Origin: Candidatus Coatesiibacteriota bacterium
GTDB taxonomy: Bacteria > RBG-13-66-14 > B26-G2
Assembly (NCBI GenBank): GCA_003647715.1
Contig: QMNJ01000022.1
Span: forward strand, 1 to 15,320
Length of the DNA: 15,320 nucleotides
Reading direction: 5' to 3'
The notes under the pieces were generated by a model. It was given only the letters and a program-made list of their open reading frames with translations. It searched no databases and was not told the origin of the DNA. Position 1 is the first letter of the stretch; each line of letters begins with the position of its first letter. A program made the translations under genes and the position numbers. Positions 1 through 8,343 of this stretch are shown here, in pieces.

Positions 1-2
1 AT

Positions 3-617
3 GATGGAGATATAGTTGAGATTGTTAGGTCATTGACATCAGAGGAGCGATATGGTTTTTCTATAAAAAAAGCTCATATGTTTTTAAGAGATATGGCTGA
101 CTTAGGTGTATGGAAGTATAAAAGAAACATAGAGAAATTGGATGTGATGAGTGATAAAAATACTATGAGAGTATCATTGAGAACAGGAATTCTCCAGTTT
201 CGCATCCCTTTACTTGCAAGTTATTTAGATGTTTTTTGCAGTCAATATTCCATGGTAGATAAATTAAACCGTGAAGCTTGGAGAAAGGTATGGGAAGAAT
301 GGGGTAGAATTTCTAATAGTCATAGACCTCCTACACCAGCTTCGATGGATTACCTTATCTTCAGACTTGGTAAGATAGCATGTAGACCTAATAAACGTTT
401 TTGTCCACCTGAAAAGGAGGTGACAGAGAAAAAATTTGAAAGTCTAATTCCACAGGACAGATTAATTTTTAGAGATGATAGATATTGTATCTTTAGTGAT
501 GTTTGTAAATATGAGAGAAAGATATTAAATTCTCCTAAAAGCATCTCAATTGAAGGAAGAACTGGGTGGAAGAGCGGAAAGACTAATGAAGGTGGAGGTG
601 GTGGAATTTCATCTTAA
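3..617 (+). CDS. HhH-GPD / endonuclease III-like Fe-S protein, 5' end outside window
   Basis: The reading frame is open to the left edge, so the TTG at 33 is probably internal and the true start lies outside the window. Numbering from that TTG, IKKAHMFLRDM (11-21) resembles the helix-hairpin-helix lysine region of endonuclease III. SDKNTMRVSLRTGI (40-53) resembles the VDTHVFRVxNRT motif, with D41 where the catalytic aspartate would fall and R46 at the same spacing. C117-x6-C124 and C152-x5-C158 reproduce the outer spacings of the C-x6-C-x2-C-x5-C iron-sulfur loop, but the middle spacer is 27 residues instead of 2. By family, this would be a DNA base-excision glycosylase/lyase or a non-catalytic relative. 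The C-terminus is glycine-rich (GGGGG, 187-191). The family call is an inference from motif spacing; an unrelated Cys4 protein is possible. Confidence 0.6.
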   Translation, partial: DGDIVEIVRSLTSEERYGFSIKKAHMFLRDMADLGVWKYKRNIEKLDVMSDKNTMRVSLRTGILQFRIPLLASYLDVFCSQYSMVDKLNREAWRKVWEEWGRISNSHRPPTPASMDYLIFRLGKIACRPNKRFCPPEKEVTEKKFESLIPQDRLIFRDDRYCIFSDVCKYERKILNSPKSISIEGRTGWKSGKTNEGGGGGISS

Positions 618-750
618 AAACTGTCACATGTATAAATATTTTGTGTGAATTTATAATTAATTCGCCCTAAAAATTTCTTTTCTTAAAATTAGAGATATTG
701 AGATTTCATACGACATTTCTTATAAGTAATAGTATTTGTAGAAATTATTC

Positions 751-797
751 TTTCTATTAAATAGTTATGAACTGTATAGCATTATAGAGACAGGAGG
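751..797 (+). promoter_or_regulatory. Candidate TATA-like box and Shine-Dalgarno site of the UbiA operon
   Basis: The 184-base gap before the UbiA gene is very AT-rich and shows no gene. A TATA-like TTAAATAG at 757-764 lies about 40 bases before the ATG. In an archaeon this would place the transcript start near 786. AGGAGG at 792-797 sits four bases before the ATG at 802 and is the stronger signal. A pyrimidine-rich TTTCTTTTCT near 675-684 could help end the upstream transcript. The ribosome binding site is clear; the TATA call is weak because the whole gap is AT-rich. Confidence 0.35.
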
Positions 798-801
798 ATA
801 G

Positions 802-1701
802 ATGGCAAGATATGGTAACTACATAGAATTGGTGAGACCATTCACCCTGCTTCCGCCTTTTGTCGGCTTCGTCTGTTTTGCACTGGTGGCTGTTGGAGTA
901 AGCGGAGGAATTGGGATTGTTAATCTAAATATAGTGTTGGATATAGTATTGGGTGCGTTAGCAGCAATGATACTCAATGCATCCTCTAATGTTATCAATC
1001 AGATATTTGACCTAGAGATTGACCGGATAAATAAACCCAAGAGACCTCTACCATCAGGCAGATTGACCATCAAACAGTCGGTGGTCTTTATGACATTTCT
1101 ATATATAATTGCCTTTGCTCTTGCATATCTGGTCAATATCCAATATTTTGTGATTGTGCTGATTACCGCCTTTATAACCTATGCCTATTCTGGATACCCA
1201 TTCAGGACCAAGCGCTTCGGAATCCTCGCTAATATCACCATGGCAATACCAAGGGGTGGACTACTCGTAGTTGCTGGGTGGAGCGCTGTAAGAAGCATCT
1301 TTGAACTGGAGCCGTGGTTGATTGCACTGGTCTTTTTTCTCTATATTCTGGGTGCATCCACCACCAAGGACTTCTCCGACATTGAGGGCGATAGGAAGGG
1401 CGGTTGTAGAACGCTGCCAATAATATTAGGAATAAAAGGGGCTGTTATTGCTATAACACCCTCTTTTGTCATACCATTCATTCTGTTGATAATCTTCAGA
1501 GTTGCGGGGCTCCTCTCTGGCAATCTGATTATACTGACCGCTCTTGGCGTAGTGCTCTCACTATGGGGTCTGTATATTGCTTATCTACTGCTCAGGAAAC
1601 CTGATGAACTGTGCCTGGAGGCAAATCACCCCTCCTGGAGGCATATGTATCTTTTAATGCTTACGGCGCAGGCAGGTTTTGCCTTTGCATACCTGATTTG
1701 A
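802..1701 (+). CDS. UbiA-family membrane prenyltransferase
   Basis: This 299-residue integral membrane protein transfers a polyprenyl group from a diphosphate donor to an acceptor in the membrane. Both Asp-rich metal motifs are present: NxxxDxxxD at N66, D70, D74 (NQIFDLEIDR), followed by the typical RPLPSGR, and DxxDxxxD at D190, D193, D197 (KDFSDIEGDRK). Between them, YSGYPFRTKR (129-138) fits the conserved Tyr/Lys loop. Hydrophobic segments fill most of the rest, as expected for the nine-helix fold, and the length is normal. AGGAGG four bases upstream supports the ATG. It heads a three-gene unit. In an archaeon the natural role would be digeranylgeranylglyceryl phosphate synthesis for ether lipids; quinone, chlorophyll or heme-type substrates cannot be excluded. 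The family is certain, the substrate is not. Confidence 0.9.
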   Translation: MARYGNYIELVRPFTLLPPFVGFVCFALVAVGVSGGIGIVNLNIVLDIVLGALAAMILNASSNVINQIFDLEIDRINKPKRPLPSGRLTIKQSVVFMTFLYIIAFALAYLVNIQYFVIVLITAFITYAYSGYPFRTKRFGILANITMAIPRGGLLVVAGWSAVRSIFELEPWLIALVFFLYILGASTTKDFSDIEGDRKGGCRTLPIILGIKGAVIAITPSFVIPFILLIIFRVAGLLSGNLIILTALGVVLSLWGLYIAYLLLRKPDELCLEANHPSWRHMYLLMLTAQAGFAFAYLI

Positions 1702-1719
1702 ATTCAGGTGGCATTGAAT

Positions 1720-2145
1720 ATGTCCATATTCTTCATAAGGAGAAAGATAGACCCTCAGCCCTACATTGAGAGAGCAAAGGTTATGGGTATCAGGTTTAAT
1801 ACTGCTCTCAAGGAAGGCGATAAAGACGAAGCCCTCTACACAGCACCAAGGTTGATGGAGAATGTAATCAAATATGCTGTGGCACTGAAGGGCGGAAGAC
1901 CTCTCAGCGGCGTAAACCTTGATATTCATCTGCCTTACCTGATAGGCAAGATAGAAGATAGGGAGGATTATGAGCAAGCAAGGAGGGCGATTATAAATGC
2001 CTTTCAGATTTATTCAGATATGGCTGAAGAGCGGTTTTCATACCTGAGAGAGAATGGAGTAGACATTGAGTTGGGTGAGTTGGAGTGTATTTTCAGAGAT
2101 TTCGTAGATAATATGGAGGTGTATCTTGAGGAAGAGTTATTTTAA
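1720..2145 (+). CDS. Small acidic helical protein of unknown function
   Basis: I do not recognise this 141-residue protein. From the ATG at 1720 it begins MSIFFIRRKID. It is predicted soluble and mostly helical, with a basic N-terminus and an acidic end (VYLEEELF). AGGTGG at 1705-1710 lies nine bases before this ATG. That favours it over an in-frame GTG at 1708, which has no site of its own and would add four residues. The gene begins 18 bases after the UbiA stop, and its last 20 bases overlap the next gene, so all three are very likely co-transcribed and partly translationally coupled. A role tied to the prenyltransferase is inference from position only. Confidence 0.75.
   Translation: MSIFFIRRKIDPQPYIERAKVMGIRFNTALKEGDKDEALYTAPRLMENVIKYAVALKGGRPLSGVNLDIHLPYLIGKIEDREDYEQARRAIINAFQIYSDMAEERFSYLRENGVDIELGELECIFRDFVDNMEVYLEEELF
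2115..2120 (+). promoter_or_regulatory. Shine-Dalgarno site that fixes a TTG start
   Basis: GGAGGT (followed by G) lies inside the end of the upstream gene, five bases before the TTG at 2126. It matches the 3' end of 16S rRNA well and has no other sensible start at this spacing, so it decides the start of the exported protein and shows that the 20-base overlap is real. Confidence 0.75.
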
Positions 2146-2899
2146 CAGTGTGATAAGGGAAGCGATATCTCTTATATTTCTGAACCTTTTGCTTATCACC
2201 TTTTCTTCAACTATATGCTGTGCAGGAACCGACCTGGTGGGTGTTAATGAGGGCGATTTTATGGTTACCGTTAAGGCGGGCGATGAGTTTTCGGTGAGTG
2301 ATGAGGTGGAGGTGGTTGGTCTGTTTAGGTTCACAGGACCAATGGGTATGATAGTGAAGGATGACATTGACAGTAAGTGCAGAGTTCATCGCAGGTATTT
2401 CTACCTCTCTGAACCAGTCCACGATATGGTGGCGGGCTTTTTGGTAGATGGATTGCCTATGAAGGCAACATTAAGGATTGAGGAGGTGGGGCTTTATGGC
2501 TATGCATATAAGGCAGAGACGGTTGATTCGGTAATACTCAATGACCTGTTCCAGGATATGGTGGACAGAGTTCGCCCTGAGATGGTTCTACCAGCGGTTG
2601 AGGAGAACTGGTGTGAACTGACCAAGAGAGACCTGGGCGAGATATCGGTAGAGAGATATGCGAAGATGACATCCGATTATCAACTGCCGGTTGATGGATA
2701 TGACCAGGTGGGATTTTTTAAACTCTTCTCCTATATTCCGGATAAGGGGTTACTCATATTTGAGGGGAAGGGAGCAAAACTGCCGCCTTTTGATGACCCA
2801 CAGATAACACGCTGGCTTATGCTCTATCCTGTATTCAATATCGGAGAGGATAAGGTTGTGAGTATAATATACACTATTCAGGGCGAATTCTACGAATAG
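2126..2899 (+). CDS. Exported protein of unknown function
   Basis: This 257-residue protein starts at a TTG with a strong ribosome binding site inside the preceding gene. Its N-terminus looks like a signal peptide: basic residues (MRKSYF...R11), a hydrophobic core at about 13-29, then TICCAG around 29-34, where cleavage after A33 or G34 is plausible. No good lipobox is seen, although the two cysteines make lipid attachment worth considering. The mature part is mixed and beta-rich in appearance (FMVTVKAGDEFSVSDEVEVV, 45-64), with isolated cysteines and no motif I recognise. It is the last gene of the UbiA unit, and its stop is 21 bases from the convergent kinase gene. I would call it a cell-surface or secreted protein and go no further. 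Confidence 0.75.
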   Translation: MRKSYFNSVIREAISLIFLNLLLITFSSTICCAGTDLVGVNEGDFMVTVKAGDEFSVSDEVEVVGLFRFTGPMGMIVKDDIDSKCRVHRRYFYLSEPVHDMVAGFLVDGLPMKATLRIEEVGLYGYAYKAETVDSVILNDLFQDMVDRVRPEMVLPAVEENWCELTKRDLGEISVERYAKMTSDYQLPVDGYDQVGFFKLFSYIPDKGLLIFEGKGAKLPPFDDPQITRWLMLYPVFNIGEDKVVSIIYTIQGEFYE

Positions 2900-2920
2900 A
2901 GAGTTCAGGGTAGATTGGTG

Positions 2921-4261
2921 TTAACTTCTTCTGCGTTCTTCTATGGGGACGGTGAAGTAGAATGTTGAACCCTTCTCTGGTTTGCTATCAACCCATATAC
3001 TTCCACCGTGAGCATCTATGATTGCCTTGGAGATTGCGAGCCCCAGTCCCAGCCCCCTTGCTCTTCTGGTATCGCTCATATCTACCTGATAGAACTTATC
3101 AAATATCTTCTCCTGGTTCTCCTCTGGTATTCCTACACCCTCGTCCTTAACCGAGATTCTGATAAATCTATCAACCTTGTTAGCAGATATGGTAATCGTT
3201 CCGCCATCAGGTGAGAATTTAACCGCATTACCAATTAGATTGTAGAGGACCTGGGTTATCCTTCTTGCATCGCAGATGGAGGGTGGTAAATCTGGAGGCA
3301 CTTCTATTGAGACAGCGCACCCGGCTTCTTCAATCCTTGGCCGCATACTTTCAACTGCATCCTTGATTATCGGTTTCAGGTCACAGACCTCGGTATCAAG
3401 TCGGAGTCGCCCGGTCTCCATCTGGGTGAAGTCAAGCAGGTCGTTAATCAGGCGCTCTAATTGTCTTGCGTTTCTGAGGATGCCATATGCTGATTCCCTC
3501 TGACCATCTGTAACCGGTCCAACCAGACCCTCCGATAATATCTCTGCATAGCCAAGTATGGAGGTTAATGGTGACCTGAGCTCGTGGGAGGTGATGTTCA
3601 AGAACTCGGTCTTTGCAGTATCTAGCTTTTTCAGCTCTCTGTGTGCATGTTCTAATTCGGCGAATGCCTTTTTCAACTCCTCCTCGGCTTTCTTTCTCTC
3701 TGAGATGTCTCTTACTAATATAATTGCAGCCGGGCGTTCATTGTATTTAATTATACCTACATTTAACTCAATTGGAATTGTATGACCCACTACATCTGTT
3801 ATAGCAATCTCATATATACTTGGTGTTCCTTTTCCTGCCATAGTCATTCTATGCCTTTCAACTACTTTCTCCCTGAACTCGGGGGTTATAAAATCAATGA
3901 ATTGCTTACCTATCAGCTCATCAGGAGTATCAAGACCTAATAGTTTAGCAGTCGCTGTATTCACAAACTTGAAGACACCGTCCTGGACAATGATTACACC
4001 ATCTGTTGCCTGCTCAACCAATGTCCTGTATTTCTCCTCAGATTCCACCAGTGCCTCCTCAGCCATCTTTTTCTCTATTGCTAGAGCAATCTGGTCTGAT
4101 ACGAACTTGAATATCTCCAGGTCATTTTCTGAGTATAATGTCTCGTCGGTATAGCTCTGGACAGCGACAGCGCCGATTATTTTGTCTCCCACCTTCAATG
4201 GAACTCCCATCCACACCTTGGAAGGAGTCCCTACTCTCTCAATTAACCCCTTCCTGGTCAT
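2921..4261 (-). CDS. C-terminal part of giant PAS/GAF sensor histidine kinase (GAF-PAS-HisKA-HATPase)
   Basis: This 446-residue frame carries the catalytic half of a split kinase. Residues 1-66 are the back of a GAF domain (KVWMGVPL, GAVAVQSYTD). Residues 74-190 are a PAS domain ending RDISERK, and about 195-215 form a coiled-coil linker. The H-box ITSHELRSPL has the phospho-acceptor H226. The ATPase core shows the N-box NLIGNAVKFSP (N345), G1 DEGVGIP (373-379), F-box IFDKFYQV and G2 GLGLGLAIS. All catalytic residues are intact and no membrane segment is present, so it is cytoplasmic. Coding homology continues upstream of this ATG to about 4357 (KFTTFPAGKSLTKYVITN), which is the missing front of the GAF domain. 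The ATG at 4261 has no good ribosome binding site. It is therefore best read as the distal part of the gene starting at 8343, separated by a one-base shift. Confidence 0.85.
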   Translation of the reverse strand: MTRKGLIERVGTPSKVWMGVPLKVGDKIIGAVAVQSYTDETLYSENDLEIFKFVSDQIALAIEKKMAEEALVESEEKYRTLVEQATDGVIIVQDGVFKFVNTATAKLLGLDTPDELIGKQFIDFITPEFREKVVERHRMTMAGKGTPSIYEIAITDVVGHTIPIELNVGIIKYNERPAAIILVRDISERKKAEEELKKAFAELEHAHRELKKLDTAKTEFLNITSHELRSPLTSILGYAEILSEGLVGPVTDGQRESAYGILRNARQLERLINDLLDFTQMETGRLRLDTEVCDLKPIIKDAVESMRPRIEEAGCAVSIEVPPDLPPSICDARRITQVLYNLIGNAVKFSPDGGTITISANKVDRFIRISVKDEGVGIPEENQEKIFDKFYQVDMSDTRRARGLGLGLAISKAIIDAHGGSIWVDSKPEKGSTFYFTVPIEERRRS

Positions 4262-4281
4262 CTCTTCAATATCCTTGTTTC

Positions 4282-7200
4282 TTACCAGAAGCGGTTTGTC
4301 GTTGGTGATGACATATTTTGTGAGGGATTTTCCCGCCGGGAAGGTGGTGAATTTATCTTTCTATCTATGTGATATGGAATTGAGAATGTATCTGTCTCTC
4401 TATCATACAGGGCAATATAGAAGTTGGAGGTATCCATTATTGTTTCAAGGTGTTTTTGTATTGATTTGAATAGCTCATCCAGGTCTTTTGTGGTGTTAAC
4501 TGCATCGGCAATTCTGTATATTACCGCTCTAACCTGTTCGGAGGTCTTTCGCTCTGTTATATCTTCCAGAATACCGTCAAGGTAGGTGATATTTCCATCT
4601 TCATCTCTTATAGCACTAGCGCTTAGCGAACCCCAGAATATAGAACCATCTCTTCTCCTGAAACGGACTTCATAGTTAGAGATTTCACCTTTGGATATAA
4701 CCGTTTCTAAAAACTTCTTTCGGTCTTTGGGGTTGAGATAGAGGTCTGCAATCCTTACATCATACATGTCCTCCGGGCTGTCGTAGCCGAACATCCTTGC
4801 CAGAGCAGGATTGGCGGAGAGGTGGCGACCCCACGGGTCTGGGGTTGAGCGGAATAAACCAACTGGAACATTTTCATGAAGGGTTCTGTAGCGCTCCTCG
4901 CTCTCCCGGATTGCCTTTTCTGCATTCTTTCGTTCGGTGATGTCCTCGGTTATAGTAACTACCCTGTCAACTTCTCCTTTCGCATCTTTTATTGCATATA
5001 AGTGCATTGATATCCATTCTGCGGTGCCCGGCTTCGGTTTATTTACCTTTAATTCAGGAATGTGCAGGTCTCCACCTGACTTGAAGACCTTTTTTATCTC
5101 TGTAATATGGTCTTTAAGATGTTCCATGCTCTCGGCTTCATAATCAAGTTTGATTTTTTCTCCAAGAAAATTGTTAACCTCTTCTTCACTGAACCCCCAC
5201 ATTCTTCTCCATGCATCGTTTACGCTCAATAGGGCAGTATTTCTATCACGAACCGAAATACCCAGAGGAGAGTTCTCAATGATAGCCCTGTTGAATTCCT
5301 CACTTCTGATGAGTGCCTCCTCCATCAGTTTTCGGTTTGTTATGTCTTCCATGACTCCATCAAATAATACAACATCACCTTTTTCATTTTTTATTGCTCG
5401 GGCGGAGATTGAACACCAGAAGACAGTGCCATCCCTTCTTCTCTGTTGAACCTCATAGTTTGAGATAGCCCCCTTTGAACTAACGGTATCTATGAACTTA
5501 TTTCGGTCCTCCGAAGTCAGATAAAAATCTGAGATATTTACATCTTGTGCATCCTCCGGACTGTCATAGCCATACATCCTAGCGATTGACGGATTTCCAG
5601 ATATTATATGTCCATCTGGTGTTGAGCGAAAGATGCCAACTGGTATGTTATCCGCAAGTGAACGGTATTTCTCTTCTGACTTCCTCAATGCGTCTTCTGC
5701 CTTCTTACGCTCGGTTATGTCACGAATAACTGTTACTATCTGGGATATTTTGCTTCCTGTAAAAATTGGTATCTTTCTCGTCTCGGTCGTAATCTCTCTG
5801 TTACCAATTATGTTTGTCTCTTCTGTGATGAGGGTCTTTCCGGTCTTAAACACCTCTTTGTATTCATCACGAACCGTATCTGGTAGAAATGGAAAGACCT
5901 CAAATATCTCTTTTCCTATGACATTGGTTGGAAGCCCCATTTTTTTGTTAAATCTTTTAAATGCTTTGTTGAAAAGGACTATACGCAGGTCTTCATCAAC
6001 AACATGTATAGCATCACCCATTGAGTCAAGTGTTTTGCGGTATTTCTCTTCTGATTCTTTGAGCGTCTGTTCAGCAATAAGTTGTTCTGTAATGTCAATG
6101 TCAACACCTCTGTATCCGAGCAGTTCTCCATCTTTATCTATGATGGGAACCCCGCTTGTTGCAAGCCAGACCTTCTTGCCACTTTTTGTAATATTTTGGT
6201 TTATGAATCCCTGGAATGCTGATTTTTTTGCAAATACATCAAATGCCTTCTTTTTCAGTTCTTCACGCTCTTCGGGGTGGAATAAATCATAGAAGTGTTT
6301 CTTACCTACGATTTCTTCTGGTTTGTAGCCCAATATACTTTTGACTATAGGGCTTGAATATGTGTAAAGTCCGTCTTTATCTACCTCCCACACCCACTCA
6401 TTAGCATTTTCTACAACCTGTTGGAATCTCTCCTTACTCTTCCTCAGTTCCTCAAGATGCTCTGCTCGTTTGATAGTTATCTCTGCCAGACGGGTAAATA
6501 CCATAAGTTTTTCTAAGTCCTCATCAGTAAAGCCCTTCTCTACTCTACTTATTGTGATAACTCCAATGACCTTATCTTCGTCAAACATAGGTGCAGAAAG
6601 TATTGATTCATACTTATCATCTTCTATGTCAGTCCCTGGAATATGTATTGAATAATCGTTCTTATCACCTGCGTTTATGTAAGCACCCTTACCTGTCTCT
6701 GCGACCTTACCTGACAGACCTTTTCCGAGTGGTATCTTAAAGGACATAATCTCATCTTGGTGTTCTTTGTCATTTGAATATACTGGAAAGAGAACCTCTT
6801 CCTTGTGGTCTATCATATATACAGCACAATCCTTTGCATGCATTAATTTTGTAGCATGGTCTGCGACCAACTTGATTACAGAGTGTACATCAATTTCTTT
6901 TACCAATTCTAGTATTATGTTATATATTCCGCGGAAGGTTCGTTCTGAATCCAGTATTTTCTCATTTGCAATCTTATTTTCTATTGCATTTGCAATGTGA
7001 TATGAAACGGTATCTAATAGTTTAAGGTCCTTCTCGGTATATAGATTGGGGTCTGTATAGCTCTGAACTGCAACTGCACCAATTATTCCCTCCTTCGTTC
7101 TGAGTGGAACTCCAAGCCATACCTTGGCTTTTGTTCCAATGTCCTTTCTTGCTATCTCACCCTTTTCAGTAAGTTCGCTAACCACCTTCTCTGTGGCGAG

Positions 7201-8343
7201 GAGCGGTATGTTGTTTCTAATAATATATGATGTGAGTGTCCCTTCCGCAGGAACAGAGGTGAATTTGTCTTTTTCATCTATGAAGTAGAGGAAGTTGAGA
7301 ATGTGCTTCTCTTTATCGTAGAGAGCAATATAGAAGTTGGTTGTATCAATTATCTCACTTAAATATGAGTGAATTGAAGCGAATAGTTCATTTAGGTCTG
7401 TTGCTGTGTTCACAACATCTGCTATCTTGTGGAGAACTGATTGTGTCTTCTCTGCAATCTTACGCTCTGTTATGTCCTCTACTGTTCCCTCATAGTATAG
7501 TGTATTTCCATCTTCGTCTTTTACAGCCCTGGCATTCTCCCTGATATATATTTTAGAGCCGTCCTTCTTTCTCCATACACTCTCCAGACCCTTTATCTCA
7601 CCTTCTTTTTCAATTGTTTCAATAAATTGCTCTCTGGCGAAAGGAGGTTCGTATCCCTCTTTCTCAGGGTCTCTTCTGGTTAAATCCTCAAACGATGAGT
7701 ATCCGAGCATGTTTATGAGCGTTGGATTAGCCATGATTATGCGTCCTGCAGGTGTGGTGCGATATATGCCAATGGGTGCATTTTCAAATATATTGCGATA
7801 CCGCTCTTCGCTTTCTCTCAGCGCCTCGTCTGCAAGTTGAATTATGGTTATATCAATAGCAGAACCGATGAAGCGTGTGACCTTTCCCTCTTCGTCGGTA
7901 ATTGGCACTAAACGGACCATGAAATGCCGTTTTTCCAGCTCTCTACCAAACTCAACCTTATACGAATATTGCTTACCCCCCTTTATCTTTTCGTAGGAGT
8001 GTTTTATTGCTTTGTATTGTTCGGGAGTGGCAATGTCTGCAATCTTCTTCCCATTGTAATAGTCAGGGGTCTTGCCCTCTACCTCTGCAAAGGCGGAGTT
8101 GACCTGCTCATAATACAGTTCATCATCCTCGTCAACCCTGACGACCCATAAGAGGACATCAGTATTATCAAAGATTGCCTGCAGATTTCTGGTGGTATCT
8201 TCTACCTCTTTTCTTAATCTATCTACACTGTATTCTGCCTTCTTCTGCTCTTTTTTGAGTTTCTCAAGTTCAGAGATTTTCTTCTTCAGGTTCGTAATTT
8301 CCTTTATGAGCTCTTCTTTCGTCTTTGGCTTTCTTTTACCCAT
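4282..8343 (-). CDS. N-terminal part of giant PAS/GAF sensor histidine kinase, ended by frameshift
   Basis: This 1353-residue frame is a soluble multi-sensor array with no catalytic domain of its own. The order is: Lys/Glu coiled coil (8-50), PAS (about 50-170), PAS (178-298), GAF (300-462), GAF (470-628), then five PAS domains (636-760, 765-882, 888-1006, 1013-1142, 1146-1268). Most PAS domains end in the usual DITERK-type motif. A third GAF begins at 1270 (TSNFYIALYD) but breaks off at about 1328. The last 24 residues (INSPPSRRENP...) are out-of-frame sequence. The remainder of that GAF, an eighth PAS and the kinase core follow in another frame to 2921, so the intact protein would have about 1807 residues. 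GGAGAG lies six bases before the ATG, and the stop of a short open frame abuts it (TAAATG). Ligands cannot be inferred. Confidence 0.88.
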   Translation of the reverse strand: MGKRKPKTKEELIKEITNLKKKISELEKLKKEQKKAEYSVDRLRKEVEDTTRNLQAIFDNTDVLLWVVRVDEDDELYYEQVNSAFAEVEGKTPDYYNGKKIADIATPEQYKAIKHSYEKIKGGKQYSYKVEFGRELEKRHFMVRLVPITDEEGKVTRFIGSAIDITIIQLADEALRESEERYRNIFENAPIGIYRTTPAGRIIMANPTLINMLGYSSFEDLTRRDPEKEGYEPPFAREQFIETIEKEGEIKGLESVWRKKDGSKIYIRENARAVKDEDGNTLYYEGTVEDITERKIAEKTQSVLHKIADVVNTATDLNELFASIHSYLSEIIDTTNFYIALYDKEKHILNFLYFIDEKDKFTSVPAEGTLTSYIIRNNIPLLATEKVVSELTEKGEIARKDIGTKAKVWLGVPLRTKEGIIGAVAVQSYTDPNLYTEKDLKLLDTVSYHIANAIENKIANEKILDSERTFRGIYNIILELVKEIDVHSVIKLVADHATKLMHAKDCAVYMIDHKEEVLFPVYSNDKEHQDEIMSFKIPLGKGLSGKVAETGKGAYINAGDKNDYSIHIPGTDIEDDKYESILSAPMFDEDKVIGVITISRVEKGFTDEDLEKLMVFTRLAEITIKRAEHLEELRKSKERFQQVVENANEWVWEVDKDGLYTYSSPIVKSILGYKPEEIVGKKHFYDLFHPEEREELKKKAFDVFAKKSAFQGFINQNITKSGKKVWLATSGVPIIDKDGELLGYRGVDIDITEQLIAEQTLKESEEKYRKTLDSMGDAIHVVDEDLRIVLFNKAFKRFNKKMGLPTNVIGKEIFEVFPFLPDTVRDEYKEVFKTGKTLITEETNIIGNREITTETRKIPIFTGSKISQIVTVIRDITERKKAEDALRKSEEKYRSLADNIPVGIFRSTPDGHIISGNPSIARMYGYDSPEDAQDVNISDFYLTSEDRNKFIDTVSSKGAISNYEVQQRRRDGTVFWCSISARAIKNEKGDVVLFDGVMEDITNRKLMEEALIRSEEFNRAIIENSPLGISVRDRNTALLSVNDAWRRMWGFSEEEVNNFLGEKIKLDYEAESMEHLKDHITEIKKVFKSGGDLHIPELKVNKPKPGTAEWISMHLYAIKDAKGEVDRVVTITEDITERKNAEKAIRESEERYRTLHENVPVGLFRSTPDPWGRHLSANPALARMFGYDSPEDMYDVRIADLYLNPKDRKKFLETVISKGEISNYEVRFRRRDGSIFWGSLSASAIRDEDGNITYLDGILEDITERKTSEQVRAVIYRIADAVNTTKDLDELFKSIQKHLETIMDTSNFYIALYDRETDTFSIPYHIDRKINSPPSRRENPSQNMSSPTTNRFW
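4355..4362 (-). other. Single-base frameshift joining the two kinase frames
   Basis: Reading the minus strand, the codons GAT AGA AAG ATA AAT TCA leave the GAF sequence. If the AAA run at 4358-4360 had one more A, the reading would be GAT AGA AAA GAT AAA TTC, giving DRKDKFTTFPAG. The intact first GAF of the same protein has DEKDKFTSVPAEG at this place. Downstream, 478 codons are open with full kinase motifs. The local sequence is not a classic slippery heptamer, so a true one-base deletion or an assembly error is more likely than programmed frameshifting. Confidence 0.85.

Noticed and set aside
1708..1719. GTG at 1708 as the start of the second operon gene
   Set aside because: It has no ribosome binding site, whereas AGGTGG at 1705-1710 is well placed for the in-frame ATG at 1720.
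1654..1977. Minus-strand ORF of 107 codons across the UbiA end and the next gene
   Set aside because: It conflicts with two plus-strand genes that have good starts and, for UbiA, clear family motifs.
4355..4362. Programmed ribosomal frameshifting as the way to make the full kinase
   Set aside because: A -1 slip would restore the right protein, but T AGA AAG is not an XXXYYYZ slippery site and I see no strong downstream stem; a deletion or read error is simpler.
5633..6292. Plus-strand ORF of 219 codons opposite the giant kinase
   Set aside because: It lies wholly antisense to well-formed PAS domains, has a low-complexity Ser/Phe/Leu-rich product and no ribosome binding site; it is a shadow of the biased codon use on the other strand.
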